Positions 52,901 to 64,000 of a DNA stretch of 64,000 bases are shown here, piece after piece. The DNA lies in the NCBI RefSeq assembly GCF_020085105.1, contig NC_058061.1, positions 7,720,284 through 7,784,283 on the forward strand, given 5' to 3'. Position 1 is the first letter of the stretch; the number at the start of each line of letters is the position of its first letter. Below the pieces are notes generated by a model that was not told where the DNA came from, made no database searches, and worked only from the letters and a program-made list of their open reading frames with translations. The stretch is from Siniperca chuatsi (lineage: Eukaryota; Chordata; Actinopteri; Centrarchiformes; Sinipercidae). A program made the translations under genes and the position numbers.

Positions 52901-55900
52901 TTTTGTATAATTTTTACATTTTACAGGCTTATCTTTTACTGGAATGTACGAACATGAAAGACTCAACAGTAACAACACAGGTGAACAGAAGGTGAGTAAT
53001 AATGTGACTCCATGTCGAGTCCCAAGAGCTCAATGTTTGAATTCAATCCTGAGTCTTTAATGACAAAATTAAAGTCAAGTCTTAAGTCTTTTTTTGTCCT
53101 TTTACATTACATTTGTATCTATTTTCAAGATTAGATTATGTGAAATATGTGTTGGAGCCATCTCCATCTGTCATTTAAATACAGTAGCAATGTTTTCACT
53201 GTTACACACTCAGTATGCTGCTCAGTATCTTACCACTCACCATTCTGATAATATGCATGCAGGTCATATTGTCGACTGATCAGAAGATCAAATAAAATTC
53301 AGGTCAAAAGTGAATAGTGAAGTGTTGGCTAAAAGTGTTGGCTGAAGTCTATAATACTCATCATCATCATAATAATAATAACAATAACAATAATAATAGT
53401 AATAATAAACTTAATTTATACCTTTTAAAACAAAGTTACAAGATGCTTTACATGGGAAAATCAAGATTAAAATATTTCAGCACTACAATTAATTTAAATC
53501 AGGCAATTAAAAGTACAAAAAAATAAATAGAATAAAATTTGCCACATAAAATAGGATAAGAAGCGTGAAAAACAACAAATAAAACATACTAGAACTGGAC
53601 AAATATAACTGGATTAACATAAATAAAAAGCTTCTTTAATAAAAGGGATTTGAGAAGTGATTTAAAAGATGTTACTGATTTAAAAAAAAAAACTCACATC
53701 CTCAGGCGGGGAGCTTCAAAGCTGAGGGCCCATACTGCAAAAGCCTGGTCACCTTTAGTCATGAGCTGGGACTCTGAATTGTAGGGGAGCAGCAATATAA
53801 CCAGGAGCCAACCCGTGAAGTGCTTTAAACGTAATGGGTAATAGCTGAAAATCAGCTCTAAAACTGACCAGTGACGAGAGGCCAGAACATGGCAGACATG
53901 AGCTTGTCTCTTTGGATTTGTTAAAGGCTGAGCAGCTGTGATTTGAGCTAACTGAAGTTGTAAGATGTTTTTTTTTTGGTTTAACCCTGAATTCATTGAA
54001 CTGTAATAATCTAGACGCGATAATAGAAAAGCATGAATGACCTAAATATCAGCGCAAGAAAGGAAAGACGGGATTTTTGAGATACTGCTGAAGGAAACAT
54101 GATTGGACACCTCTAAAATGACTGAGTCCTGAGTCAGATTTGAGTCAAAAGTTGTCACCTTTGAGCTGTACTCACCTGACTGCAGAGCTGCCACACAACT
54201 CATCACAACTCAGATTTTTTTTTTATTTCTGTCTGTAGGAATCTGATAGCGGCGGCGACAGCGGCTATCCCAGCGAGAGGAGGAGTGATGGCGACCCAAA
54301 TGACCACGTAGACGGGGTAAAGATTTGCGTTTGACTTTGGTTTGATTTAGATAATGTCCAGGATTTCTTTTGTAGCAGTGGTTACACACGACGTATCCCT
54401 CAGTTAACATATAGATAAACAATGCCAAGAACTGTATTTGTGTATGTCTGACATTTACCAAGTAAACATATTAAGTGACAAAGTGAGTTTTTGTATATTT
54501 TTTACACACATTTGTAAGCATATTCTGGCATATTATCTTAAACAAACATAAACACATCCATTGTTAACAATTATTAAACCCTGACATGTTAGACTTCTTT
54601 TGTTACTGTATATAACTTTGTCCTTCAGTCCTCTCAGTATCTGTTAGTCTGTTAACATTTCCTCTTCTCCACATTAAGTTTGACTGTTAGATTTTCTGAC
54701 AGCAGGTTTTATAATGCATGTTGTTTCATCACGTAGGCCCATCATCGCTACCAAAGACATTATTCTGAGTCGGATGAGGACAGTGTCAAACGGGTAAACA
54801 AACATAGAGACAAAAGTGTGCAGACGTCATAATCATAATCATTATCACCATAATCAAAAAACCCTCTTCTAGTTTTTCCTCATCCTTGTCTTTCCCCTTT
54901 TTTCTCATGACTTGCTTGACGATCAAAGCTGTTCTTCACCTTTCCTCTAATTTCGCTCCTCCTGCTCTTTGTGTTCCCTCACTAGAGGAAGATGGTAGCT
55001 CCTCCAAGAGTCTCTGCAAACTTAAATTCATACAATTCTAACAACAACTGGGTGATTATTTGCATGGAGTCTCATAAACCAGGTGTTTCCCTTTGCAGTG
55101 CTCTGCAGTCTTATTGCTATAAAGCTTCATCAAGCATGATTCTCAAGTTAAGATTTGAGCACACAAACTGCCACTGTTTCCATGTCCACTCTTCTTTTAT
55201 TTTCAGTTGAGTGAATGAAAACAGACTAAAAATGCAAATTTCAAAATGCCATTTGGAACCAAAACACCATCTGCCTCTGTTTCACCAACTCCACCATCTT
55301 GCTAATGATTCTCGCCATAATAATTTTGTGTGTGTGTTCCTGTTCTCATGCTTTACATGATGTTGCATTCACTGAGCGACAGGCCAAAAGAGATGTACTC
55401 CTCCAGCTCTGAGCTCAAGGCTGATCTCTGTCATTTATCAGTTAAAATTAAAGCAGGCTTTTCTGGATGGGTACACCGCTGAGAGTGGATTTATTTTCTT
55501 GCACTTTGCCTTCATCATTCTCCCTTTTCCTTCTTTTTCCTAATTGTATATTTTGACTTGTTTTTTTCTACTCAGCTGACAGAGGAAAAGTGGAGCTTCT
55601 ACCATTCGTCTCGCGCTCACGTCCACCGACCTTCCTGTGTGGCCACTGAGGTGGAGCGACTCAACACTCTGCTGCAGAAGAAGATTGGCCAGTCGATCCT
55701 CGGAAAGGTAAAACATCAGATTGGTTGATTTGACGTTAATAAAGATGATATATGTGGCAGGACTGAAGGACTGAAATGAACACACACTTGCCGGCCAAAT
55801 AATACTGCCTAAAGCTTCAACTACACCTGAAGATGACTGAATTCTACAAAAACTAGACACCCCAAACATAACAACTGTTTCTACCAATATACACAGATTG

Positions 55901-57673
55901 TTTTAGTCTCGACAGTCAGAAAGAAGTCCAACTTGGTCTGAGCTGTCATGACGCTCAAATCATAAAGATAATCAACAATCATAATGTGTGTCAATCCACC
56001 TGTGGCTGCAAAAAGCTGGTTTTCAAGGTTAGTTATATTTGTTGAACATATCCTGGATCTCCTTCCTCCTGCCCAGGTCCACCTGGCGATGGTGCGTTAC
56101 CATGAAGCGGGTCGTTTCTGTGAGAAGGATGAGCAGTGGGATCAGGACTCAGCCATGTTCCACCTGGAGAGAGCTGCACTGTGTGGAGAACTGGAGGCCA
56201 TCGTAGCCTTGGGACAGTGCTGTCTGCAGCTGCCTCATCACATACTGCCAGACATGGAGCTGGAGGTAGCAAGCAATTTATTTAGCCCTTTCGCTTCGGC
56301 TGATTTGATTTTGGTTTTGTACAGAATGCACCCTTGTATTCTTACATCTTTGTGTTGTTGGCAGGAAAATGAAGGAAACAGGATGAAAGGTTTTAAGTAT
56401 CTGCTGCTGGCTGCTGAGGCTGGTGACAGATCTTCTATGATCATAGTGGCCAGAGCCTTTGATACTGGGATCAATCTGTCAGCTGACAGGTCAGTGAATG
56501 TTATTTTAAAGCAGTCTAACCTGTTTGACTTTTGTTAAAAGTTGGACTTGTATTTTGAAATCTGTGGATAAAAAAACACACCAATCTTGGTCCAACAGCC
56601 ATGATAATACTGCCCTCTAGAGGGATTTCTAGATGTTTTTATTAAAGACAAAAAGTATTTACTATTTTTGATGCTGAAGGGTTTATGCATCGTTGTTTTT
56701 TATTTGTCAATTATCCAGAAAGCAGGACTGGGAAGAGGCGATTCACTGGTATGACAGTGCGTTGAACATGACAGACTACGATGAGGGGGGAGAGTTCGAT
56801 GGGACACAGGACGAGCCTCGATACCTGCTGCTGGCCAGAGAGGCAGAGATGTACCAAGTGGGAGGCTACAACCTCACCGCAGACCCACAGAGAGCAGGTT
56901 CGACTCCATGCTGGCTTAACAGACCTCGCTGTGCTAAATGTACCTGAATATACCCTCATACTTTTAAGGAATACTCCACTGAAATCTATCTTTTAAGTAT
57001 TAAACACTTTGAAATGAGGCTCAGAAAAGTTTGTAGCTTGCTCCTTTATGGAGGCCGCTCCATAGAAACATCCTGCAGCATAATTAAATAAAAAGGCTCA
57101 GTAATGTCCTAAAACAGCTTGGTGCTGTAGTTTTTTAGCAGACAGGAGTAAATAGTGCATTTATTGTGGACTATTTTCAGCTGCGGATTAATACACATTT
57201 GATCCCTTAGTGAGTATTTCCAGCAGCAGGACGGTGTATGTGAGACTGAGTCAAAATAAACTACAGTGTGTGTGTTCATGGTAATGAAGGAACACATCAC
57301 CCAGTGCAACAGTGTGACTCACTGATGTGTTTTAATGAGTTTTGCACAACAGTGTAGCTCTAGAGGCAAAGGGAAATAACATATATCAAGCAATACTTGT
57401 TAGTAAGATCAATTTATTGCTGGTTTTGGTCTTTTCATGAGATTTGTTGACAATACAACTTTGTTGAAAGTCCTGATTGTATGTTTCCCATTAAAAGCCA
57501 TTCACTGATGCATATAATGGTCTCTGCCTCCACCCTACCCTCTCATAATATCTCTCCCTACAGGTGATCTGTTTACAGAAGCAGCAGAAGCTGCCATGGC
57601 GGCCATGAAAGGTCGATTGGCTAACCAGTACTATATGAAAGCCGAAGAAGCCTGGGCGCTAATGGAGGAGTAA
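43988..57673 (+). CDS. eef2k: Eukaryotic elongation factor 2 kinase, complete
   Basis: Cytosolic alpha-kinase switched on by Ca2+/calmodulin; it phosphorylates eEF2 and slows elongation. Coding exons: 43988-44239, 46257-46357, 49111-49171, 49287-49324, 50128-50299, 51519-51668, 51757-51889, 51992-52119, 52597-52816, 52927-52991, 54239-54316, 54737-54793, 55576-55707, 56077-56265, 56365-56489, 56719-56897, 57564-57673. All are GT-AG and phases close to 729 aa (human 725). Acidic N terminus, then the calmodulin-binding [17 protein letters not shown] (85-101). The alpha-kinase domain has ATP-binding K172 (NYVAKSY), [18 protein letters not shown], the DFGDGNLG loop, and the two cysteines of [11 protein letters not shown] Ser-rich linker ([16 protein letters not shown]) carries likely regulatory phosphosites. 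The C terminus has SEL1-like repeats ending [17 protein letters not shown]. The start ATG matches the family N terminus. AATAAA follows at 58051. Two extra in-frame exon candidates are listed separately. Confidence 0.97.
44836..44895 (+). other. eef2k: Candidate in-frame cassette exon of eef2k (20 codons)
   Basis: A long pyrimidine tract and acatag precede it and gtacgtt follows. The length is 60 and both edges are phase 0, matching the neighbouring exons. It reads [20 protein letters not shown] with no stop. Inclusion would place 20 residues directly before the calmodulin-binding segment. It is predicted, not shown. Confidence 0.4.
48566..48712 (+). repeat. Second copy of the 'ctgccaacactcc' repeat, in eef2k intron 3
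   Basis: Matches 8710-8905 in phrase order. The sequence to its left (48370-48560) is a piece of the CGATTAATCG-type repeat that is cut off here. A further dispersed repeat (48770-49000) resembles 30830-31170. Confidence 0.6.
50468..50845. repeat. CGATTAATCG-type dispersed repeat in eef2k intron
   Basis: Begins ggctgcaactaactatc and ends aatcgtttcatctctac, with the internal phrase aatgtcttgttttgtctgac. It is the same family as the copy at 850-2310, but uninterrupted. Confidence 0.6.
53340..54110. repeat. Dispersed teleost repeat with (AAT)n run in eef2k intron
   Basis: An AAT/AAC simple run at about 53365-53410 leads into gatgctttacatgggaaaa. Further on are gtgaagtgctttaaacgtaa and gaggccagaacatgg, phrases typical of teleost LINE/SINE-associated repeats. 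No coding frame. Confidence 0.5.
54986..55051 (+). other. eef2k: Second candidate in-frame cassette exon of eef2k (22 codons)
   Basis: A very pyrimidine-rich tract ending ccctcactag precedes it and gtgattat follows. It is 66 bases, phase 0 at both edges, in frame with the exons at 54737-54793 and 55576-55707, with no stop. It reads [17 protein letters not shown] and onward. It would lengthen the linker between the kinase domain and the SEL1-like repeats. It is predicted only. Confidence 0.4.
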
Positions 57674-59807
57674 TTCTGGATTCACATTTTTATGTGAAAA
57701 AGGCCACAGGAGTTAATGTGTCTGACTTATAGCCAGGCCAGTTTACATATTGTTTATTGCAGAATTTTATGCTAATGGTGCTCTGCGTGTGTGCGTGTGT
57801 TCAGCCTTCAAGAATCAGCCGTACATATTCAGGTTTCTGTTCTTCTTGTCCTGTTTGTGAAACTAGTCATCCTGACTCCTCTTTTCTTTAATTCCCTCTC
57901 TGATTATCTTTTGGCTAAGTGAATGTGGTTCTATGAAAGAGAAGATCTGAAGATTCAAAACAAAAAAATGGCTTACTCACTTTGACTGTTAACACATTTA
58001 TGTTGGAAGAATGTATGTGAAAAAAAAAAGCTTGGCGTATGAAACTGTAAAATAAAGTTTGGATTGCTTTTTATGGGTAAACACTTGTCATTATTCATTC
58101 CTGTTTTTTCTCTCTAGTAGACAAGCGCTCTGTCATTAAAGGTCTGTAACTGAGCCGATTCGTCTTCCAGTGAGAGATGTAAACATCAAGGTGTTCGGTG
58201 TTTCACCCTGGAGCCCTCAGAGGTTGCATGTCTTTGGACCTCATATTACTATAAAAACAAATGGTCACAAGCATTTCTCAATATTGAGTTCTCTTGCAAC
58301 TCAAGTACTTTAATACTAACAGTGGTGGAGAAAGTATTCAGATCCTTTACTTAAGTACTAATACCACACTGTAAAAATACTCTGTTACAAGTGAAAGTCT
58401 TGCATTTAAAAATGCTACTTAATTAAAAGTATGTAAGTATAAAATGTACTTAAAGTATTAAAACTTCTCAATGTAGAAAAATGTCCCATGTGACTGTTAT
58501 ATCATTAGATTATTACCGATGCATTAATGTAAAAGCAGGATTTTACTGTTGTAGTTAGTTAAGATGGAGCTGACTTGTAACTATTTTGTATCGGACTGCA
58601 ACTAATGATTATTCTCATTATGGATTAATCTGCTGATTATTTTCTCCATTAATAGACTGATTGTTTAGTTTGTAAAAAATCTGAAAATGGTGAGAAATGC
58701 CAACCAATAGCACAAACCTCAAAATGATTACAATTATTAAACGGAAAATCAGCAAATCTTCACGTCTGTCAAGCTGGAACCATGAACCATGTTTTTGCAT
58801 GAAAAAATACTCAAAATTAATTTTCAGCTTATCGTTTCAGTTGTACTTGTATATATCTATACGTGTTGGGTAGTTTAATTTACAATAAAACATATTTTAT
58901 AAGCTATTTGTATGTTTTGTGTGCAAAAAATCTAACTAAAGCTGTCAGATAATTTTAGTGAAGTAAGAAGTACAATATTTCCCTCTGAAATGTAGTGGAG
59001 TAGAAAATGGCATGAAAAGAAAATACTCAAGTAAAGTACAATTACCTCAAATTTGTACTTAAGTACAGTACATGAGTAAATGTACCACCAATAAATACTA
59101 AATATACTATATACTCTTTTACAGTATATGTATGGTAAGAAAATTAAGGCAAAATCACCAAAGTCCTCAGCTGGGGTTGTTTTTAAAAAAAAATCCATTG
59201 TATTTTAGATGTAGCAAAATGTATCTAATGGGTGTCCAATTTAAATGTGTGTTTGTTTGGTTTTGAACTTAGATTTAACTTTTACTCTCTGGATAACTGT
59301 CTCTACATGGATCATTACAACTTTCTAATTTATGGGACATAATGTGCGATATCATGGACATAATCATTGAACATTTTGAATTAACGTATACACTTACCTG
59401 CACTTGAGATTTTATATTGTACATACATAGCTATATGCAACTCACCAAGAAGCAAAAATTACCCTTAACTTTCCTAATATTTTTGGCATTGTGTATATCT
59501 GGATTTTGGATATCTGTTTATTGATATTGTATATATTTGCACTCTTTCCTACTTTGTACTGCAACTACTGCCGCACAACAATTTCCCTCGGGATAAATAC
59601 AATTATCTCATCTTATCTCATTATCTTAACAGTGGAGTAAACACAATTACATGTCAAAACAATTAAAAGTTATCCACAGTTCAGTCTGCATAGACTGCTG
59701 TTGTGATGACTGTGAAGAGTATGAACTCAGGCTATAAAATAATATACAATTATTGTATTATTTTGTAATTACTGTATATATTATGATTATGACCCGAAGA
59801 ACAGCAA
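57674..59807. other. eef2k 3' UTR and intergenic repeats
   Basis: The 3' UTR runs to just past AATAAA at 58051-58056. A tacttaagta inverted-end repeat then fills 58318-59095, with a CGATTAATCG-type piece nested at about 58590-58860. A LINE-tail-like phrase (aatttccctcgggataaat) lies near 59581. No gene is supported. Confidence 0.65.
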
Positions 59808-59889
59808 GGTAGCGTGGCCGAGCGGTCTAAGGCGCTGGATTAAGGCTCCAGTCTCTTCGGGGGCGTGGGTTCGAATCCCACCGCTGCCA
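59808..59889 (+). tRNA. tRNA-Leu (anticodon AAG)
   Basis: 82 nt, type II. The acceptor strands GGTAGCG and CGCTGCC pair and the discriminator is A. The A box is TGGCCGAGCGG and the anticodon loop TTAAGGC gives AAG, which after A34-to-inosine editing reads CUU and CUC. The variable arm is TCTCTTCGGGGG-like and the B box is GGTTCGAATCC. The T5 terminator is at 59894-59898. It lies on the same strand as eef2k and polr3e, between them. Confidence 0.97.
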
Positions 59890-60029
59890 TAACTTTTTCA
59901 TGCACCGAGGTTACTTGATGTACTCAAACATAATGAATGGCATTGTACGTACATGAAACTCCGCTGTGACTGCTAACAGCATTCAATGCTAGTGAAAAGA
60001 AACAACGAGAAAAGCCAACTGTGCAGTGG

Positions 60030-60212
60030 CCTCGCTGTGCATTATGGGCACGGGCTCCTCCCCACGTGTCCTGTGTGGAGCACAGTCAACATGGTACCGA
60101 CAGACTTCAGCTGTGTTAGCCTGTAGAGTTAGATGCTACACCTCTACGCACCACATTTCAGGACTGTTCAGACGCGGATGAGATAGCTAAAACTGTAACG
60201 TGAAGTGTGCAG
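60030..60212 (+). promoter_or_regulatory. polr3e: polr3e promoter and probable noncoding exon 1
   Basis: TGCATTATGGG at 60038-60048 (reverse CCCATAATGCA, similar to a ZNF143-type site) and the E-box CACGTG at 60063-60068 lie in a CpG-bearing stretch. A donor follows at 60213 (gtgtgcag then gtgagagc). An 11-codon uORF (ATG 60091, TAG 60124) lies inside if transcription starts upstream of it. Another noncoding exon at about 60465-60536 is possible. The exact start is inferred. Confidence 0.45.
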
Positions 60213-61129
60213 GTGAGAGCTAAACATGGTCTATTTGCTGATTAGGAGAACATACGTGTAAAACCAGGCTCCTGGTGACTGACTGTGTTATTTTGACTGG
60301 CATGTTAACACGCCAAGCTCGCTTGCTAATGCTAGGCTAAAGTTGCCTGGCTAGGTTACTTACCACCGGCTACCTGCATGTTAGCTACTTTCGTGGCTTA
60401 TACGTTTGTTTATAGGAAAGACAAGTGTTGAGCTTCTTTCTCTTTGTTCTGTTTTCTTTTACAGGTGTATACAATTTGTGTCCGAATGAAAATTTAACCC
60501 GCAGTGTAGTGCAGGCCTGTGACAAGAGACTGAAAGGTTTGTTGCTAGCTTGCTAATCAAGCTAACATAGCCAGTGATAGGACTTCTGTTTCAGAGTAAT
60601 TGCCTGTGATGAGTATTATAACCATCTGAAATCGCTGTTTGACATGTTAGCTATATACAACGTTTGTTGCAGTGTTTGTCATTTAATATGGATTACATTG
60701 TCTTGCATCATGTGAGTTTTACCTGGCTGTGTCAGGTATAGCATCACTTGACAGACTGCATGATCATGTTCTGGCTTTAGACTAATTTGGGTTTTTTATG
60801 GCTTACTTTCTGGAATGGGTTACTTGAATATAGATCCTCTACTGCAGATTTTCTTAAGACTGACAACCTGAAACACCCTGACAAAACTGTAGTGAATGCT
60901 GATGTAACCTTGATATACCGAATCACATTGTTCTTGTTACTGCCTGTCATTAGTTTCTTTTGTTACCAGTCTGGGTGTAGCCACTTGGTAACAGTGATGT
61001 GAGTGTGTAGCCGTAGAATAAATCCCTCTAACTCAGTGTTTCTTTGTTTCCAGGTTGGATCTCTGAGATCTGCTGCCGCTCATCTCCTGTTTCATATCCT
61101 CTTCCCCTCCTCGCTCTGTTCACATCAAT

Positions 61130-62722
61130 ATGGCCAGCGGGGATGATGATGACCCCATTATAGAAGAGGTATGTCCATAGGCCAAAGTCAAAGGATAAGG
61201 CTGGCAATACTGTAATCCACAATGAATTTATCCTCCTAGCAAGTGTTCCCTGTGTAGTTAAAGTGTGACATAGCTTATTCCTCTGTGCCATAGACCTCCA
61301 TTGTTGTCCAAAAACTATTTAAAACGCATCAGTGAGCCGCACCATTTCACTGAGTGGCAAATCATTATCAACATGGGCATGCAGTTTATCTTGAACCTGG
61401 AAATACTCACTACCTCTCTAAATATGTATTATTCCACAGCTAAAAATAGTCCCCAACAAATGCTCTATTTACTCCTGTTTGAGTAACGTTTGATAAGGAC
61501 TACAGAACTACGCTTGGTTGACATTTACACAAATACAGAATAACATCCGCCTTATAGCTTAAATTTGTTATTGTGTGTCAGTTCTGGCAGGGAACTAACC
61601 CATGTTAAGCCAGTCTATTAACATTTCACTTAGTTTTCAAAATATAACCGCCTATTTACATGCACAGTCCTTGTATGGCAGAAAAGATTGAATTATATAT
61701 CAGATCTTTCTTGATACAGGGCATCGCAATGCCTCACCGATATCCATGTGATAACCTCAAGTGTTATTACTTAACATACAGGACATTTGACACTGTTTTA
61801 ATATGTTGGGCCTGGATTATAGGTAGGGATGCACTGATCTGACTTGTTCTCTCCAAATTCTGGTTCCTCAACTCAGGGTATCTGCTAATACTGGTTCTCA
61901 ATCATATGCTCTCTTTTTCCAAAGTTTAAAATCTGTGTACTGCACTGCGCTGGGATAATTTTTACATAAGGTATCATGAGCCCAGGGATTGCTGTGGCGC
62001 TGCAAACTGAGTAAATGAACAGATAGAAAAAAACACTGAAGATAAGATGACGCAATCAAACACAGCCAATTGTACACAAACGCAATACAAACAGGATCAG
62101 AAATAATCACACGCATCTCTAAAAAAGGTCCCAATATTAATAGTTTAAATTCATGCAATAGCTTTATAGAAAAGGCTGCTCAATTGAGAAGATCTTCCAG
62201 GTCCTCACACCAGTTTGTGTAGTCAGAATAACTTCAGTCTCTCTCTCTCTTTTAGATTGATGTGTATCTTGCCAAAAGTCTTGCAGATAAGCTGTATCTT
62301 TTGCAGGTAATTGTTTTCCTTTGTTGTACTTAATGCTGATGAGTACAACTCCCTTTGTGAGCAGTTTCTATAAATTACCTCAGCTCTTTTCTTCTGTAGT
62401 GTGATTGAGATGTCATGAGTCACCCTTATTGTTTTTTCTGACACAGTACCCTGTCCGACCATCCAGTATGACCTATGATGATGTCAACCACTTAGCGGCT
62501 AAGATCAAACCCAAGCAGCAAAGGGTAAAAAGGCTCTTTTCTTATTTTATCTTCCATCAGTCTAGAAAATGTTTCTAATGTCTTTTTGTACCACCCCATA
62601 ATACAGGTGGAGTTGGAAATGGCCATCAACACAATGAGTCCAAACTACTGTCGCAGCAAAGGAGAGCAGATAGCTCTGAATGTGGATGGCACGGCTTATG
62701 ATGAAACCAACACCTATTCAAC
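61130..62722 (+). CDS. polr3e: RNA polymerase III subunit E (RPC5), 5' part; continues beyond the window
   Basis: A Pol III-specific subunit that, with RPC4, forms the TFIIF-like subcomplex used in initiation and termination; nuclear. Coding exons seen: 61130-61168, 62256-62306, 62447-62524, 62607-62722 (94 codons plus 2 bases, phase open). The residues follow the family closely: acidic start MASGDDDDPIIEE, then IDVYLAKSLADKLYLLQ, YPVRPSSMTYDDVNHLAAK, and NYCRSKGEQIALNVDG. The protein in other vertebrates is about 700 aa, so most of it is to the right. The first ATG of the exon that begins after ttgtttccag (61053) is used. The intron after 62722 runs to the window end and contains a large fold-back repeat. 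Confidence 0.94.
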
Positions 62723-62829
62723 GTATGTCTACTGTTGAACCTCATCTGCACTCACACTGCCAGGAACCTGTTTATATGTATGTTACCGTCCATTGGTCAG
62801 TGTGAGCTAGTTATGACTCACCACCAGTG

Positions 62830-64000
62830 TTTTAAAGCAAGAGTTTGACATTTTGGGAAGTACGCTAATTTGCTTTCTGGCGACGAGTCAGATGTGATCG
62901 ATACCATTCATGTCTGTACGCCAAATATAAAGCTGCAACAAGGTGACCGTTAGCTTAGCATAAAGACTAGAAACATGGGGAAACAGCTAGCCTGGCGCTG
63001 TCTAAAGGTACCAAAATCTGCCTACCAGAATCTCTAAAGCTCACACATTAATTAACTCGTTATATCTGGTTTGTTTCATCTATGCGAAAAGCAGTGTACA
63101 AACTGCTATTCCCGTTTTACGGGGCGTTATGTGCGGGACTATGTCTTGGCTCTGAGGAGAAACCAGCGGAGATTCAGGGAAGTTGCTGGCTCCAGCCAAG
63201 AATTTGTTTCCCCCCCTGTTGGTTATATATCACCCCCTGCTCATAATAGAAGTGCGACAGGCTGCCATTCATTGTGAATGGAACACCTAAATAGCCTCCT
63301 GCCTTCTCCCCTCGCCACTCAAGACTCTCACATCTCCCGGGAAAATTTCCTCTGACGTGGGGGCGCGACAAACCAGAGACAACCAATCAGCTTGTTTTGA
63401 ATTCCCTCTAGAAACTGAAGGACAGCTTTGAGTTAGCTCCAACTCAACTATGTAAAAGCACTTTAAATGTGGGAAAAGGCGTTTGTCGCAATAAACGGCT
63501 TCCCCATTTAATACGATTGAACATTAACAAGGTAATGTTACAGGCAATGTGTGGAAACACATCGTTTGGGAAATTAAACTACTTCGTTGCGTGCCGGTAT
63601 AGTGGGAATGTGAGAAAATAACTGTCCAATCAGAGCTGAGTATGTAAATGATGATGAAATGAACACCCACAAACTTCAGGCTTGTGAGAGGGAGGAGAGA
63701 GACTGCTTCTTTGAGTCTGTATGTGTGATCTATGCTAACAGCTGGTTAGCTTAGCATAGCATAAAGACTGGAAACAATTTCTTCGTTGGAGCCACCAACT
63801 TCCCAGAGTCTCTGCTGGTTGCTCCTCAGAGCCAAGAAATAGTCCCACACATAACCCCCTATAAAACGGCAAATAGTTGTTTGTACACAAATTTTTGTAT
63901 GGATCAAACAAACAAAAAATAATGTGTTAATTAGTGAGCTTTAGAGGTCCTGGTTTTGTTACCTCCGGACTGAGCCAGGCTAGCTGTTTCCCCCTGTTAC
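62830..64000. mobile_element. Long fold-back repeat in polr3e intron, cut by the window end
   Basis: The left arm, about 62970-63215, is complementary to about 63775-64000. Shared text includes ggaaacagctagcctgg, cctctaaagctcac and cttggctctgaggag. The single-stranded middle is about 560 bp. A shorter relative is at 29540-29715. No transposase. It probably extends beyond the window. Confidence 0.75.

Overview
The window is nuclear DNA of a ray-finned fish, most likely a percomorph teleost. The support is AT-rich introns with GT-AG splice sites, long CA/GT microsatellites, and several interspersed-repeat families typical of teleosts (Tc1-like, Penelope-like, hAT-like, fold-back elements, L2-like tails). 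No prokaryotic, viral or organellar gene was seen.

Layout, left to right: (1) 107-19008, minus strand: pgs1, the mitochondrial phosphatidylglycerophosphate synthase, complete in ten coding exons (542 codons plus stop). (2) 21.5-25.7 kb, plus strand: socs3, a JAK/STAT feedback inhibitor, with a noncoding first exon, two coding exons and a long 3' UTR. (3) 25.7-36.2 kb: about 10 kb without a recognisable gene, dense in CA/GT runs and transposon relics. (4) 36234-38844, plus: tha1, a PLP-dependent threonine aldolase, complete in seven exons. (5) 39.1-42.3 kb: two apparently identical 662-bp direct repeats around a 1.87-kb segment. The right copy runs into an intact tRNA-Leu(UAG) gene on the minus strand; the left copy ends inside a truncated copy of the same tRNA. 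(6) 43988-57673, plus: eef2k, the calcium/calmodulin-dependent alpha-kinase that phosphorylates eEF2, 17 coding exons, 729 aa. (7) 59808-59889, plus: an intact tRNA-Leu(AAG). (8) 61130 to the window end, plus: the first four coding exons of polr3e, an RNA polymerase III subunit, continuing off the window.

How the genes relate: pgs1-socs3-tha1 matches the block on human 17q25, where the threonine aldolase is a pseudogene. eef2k-polr3e matches human 16p12. The two blocks adjoin here, and the join falls in the interval that holds the 662-bp duplication. eef2k, polr3e and the two leucine tRNAs are all translation-related (elongation control, Pol III, tRNA), but this is a neighbourhood, not an operon. 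The most useful second-look items are the tRNA-broken duplication, two unannotated in-frame exon candidates in eef2k, a four-codon uORF overlapping the socs3 start codon, and the tRNA-Leu genes bracketing eef2k.

Gene identities rest on reading translations against remembered family sequences. Exon edges were set by GT-AG sites plus reading-frame continuity. Repeat-family names are less secure than gene names.
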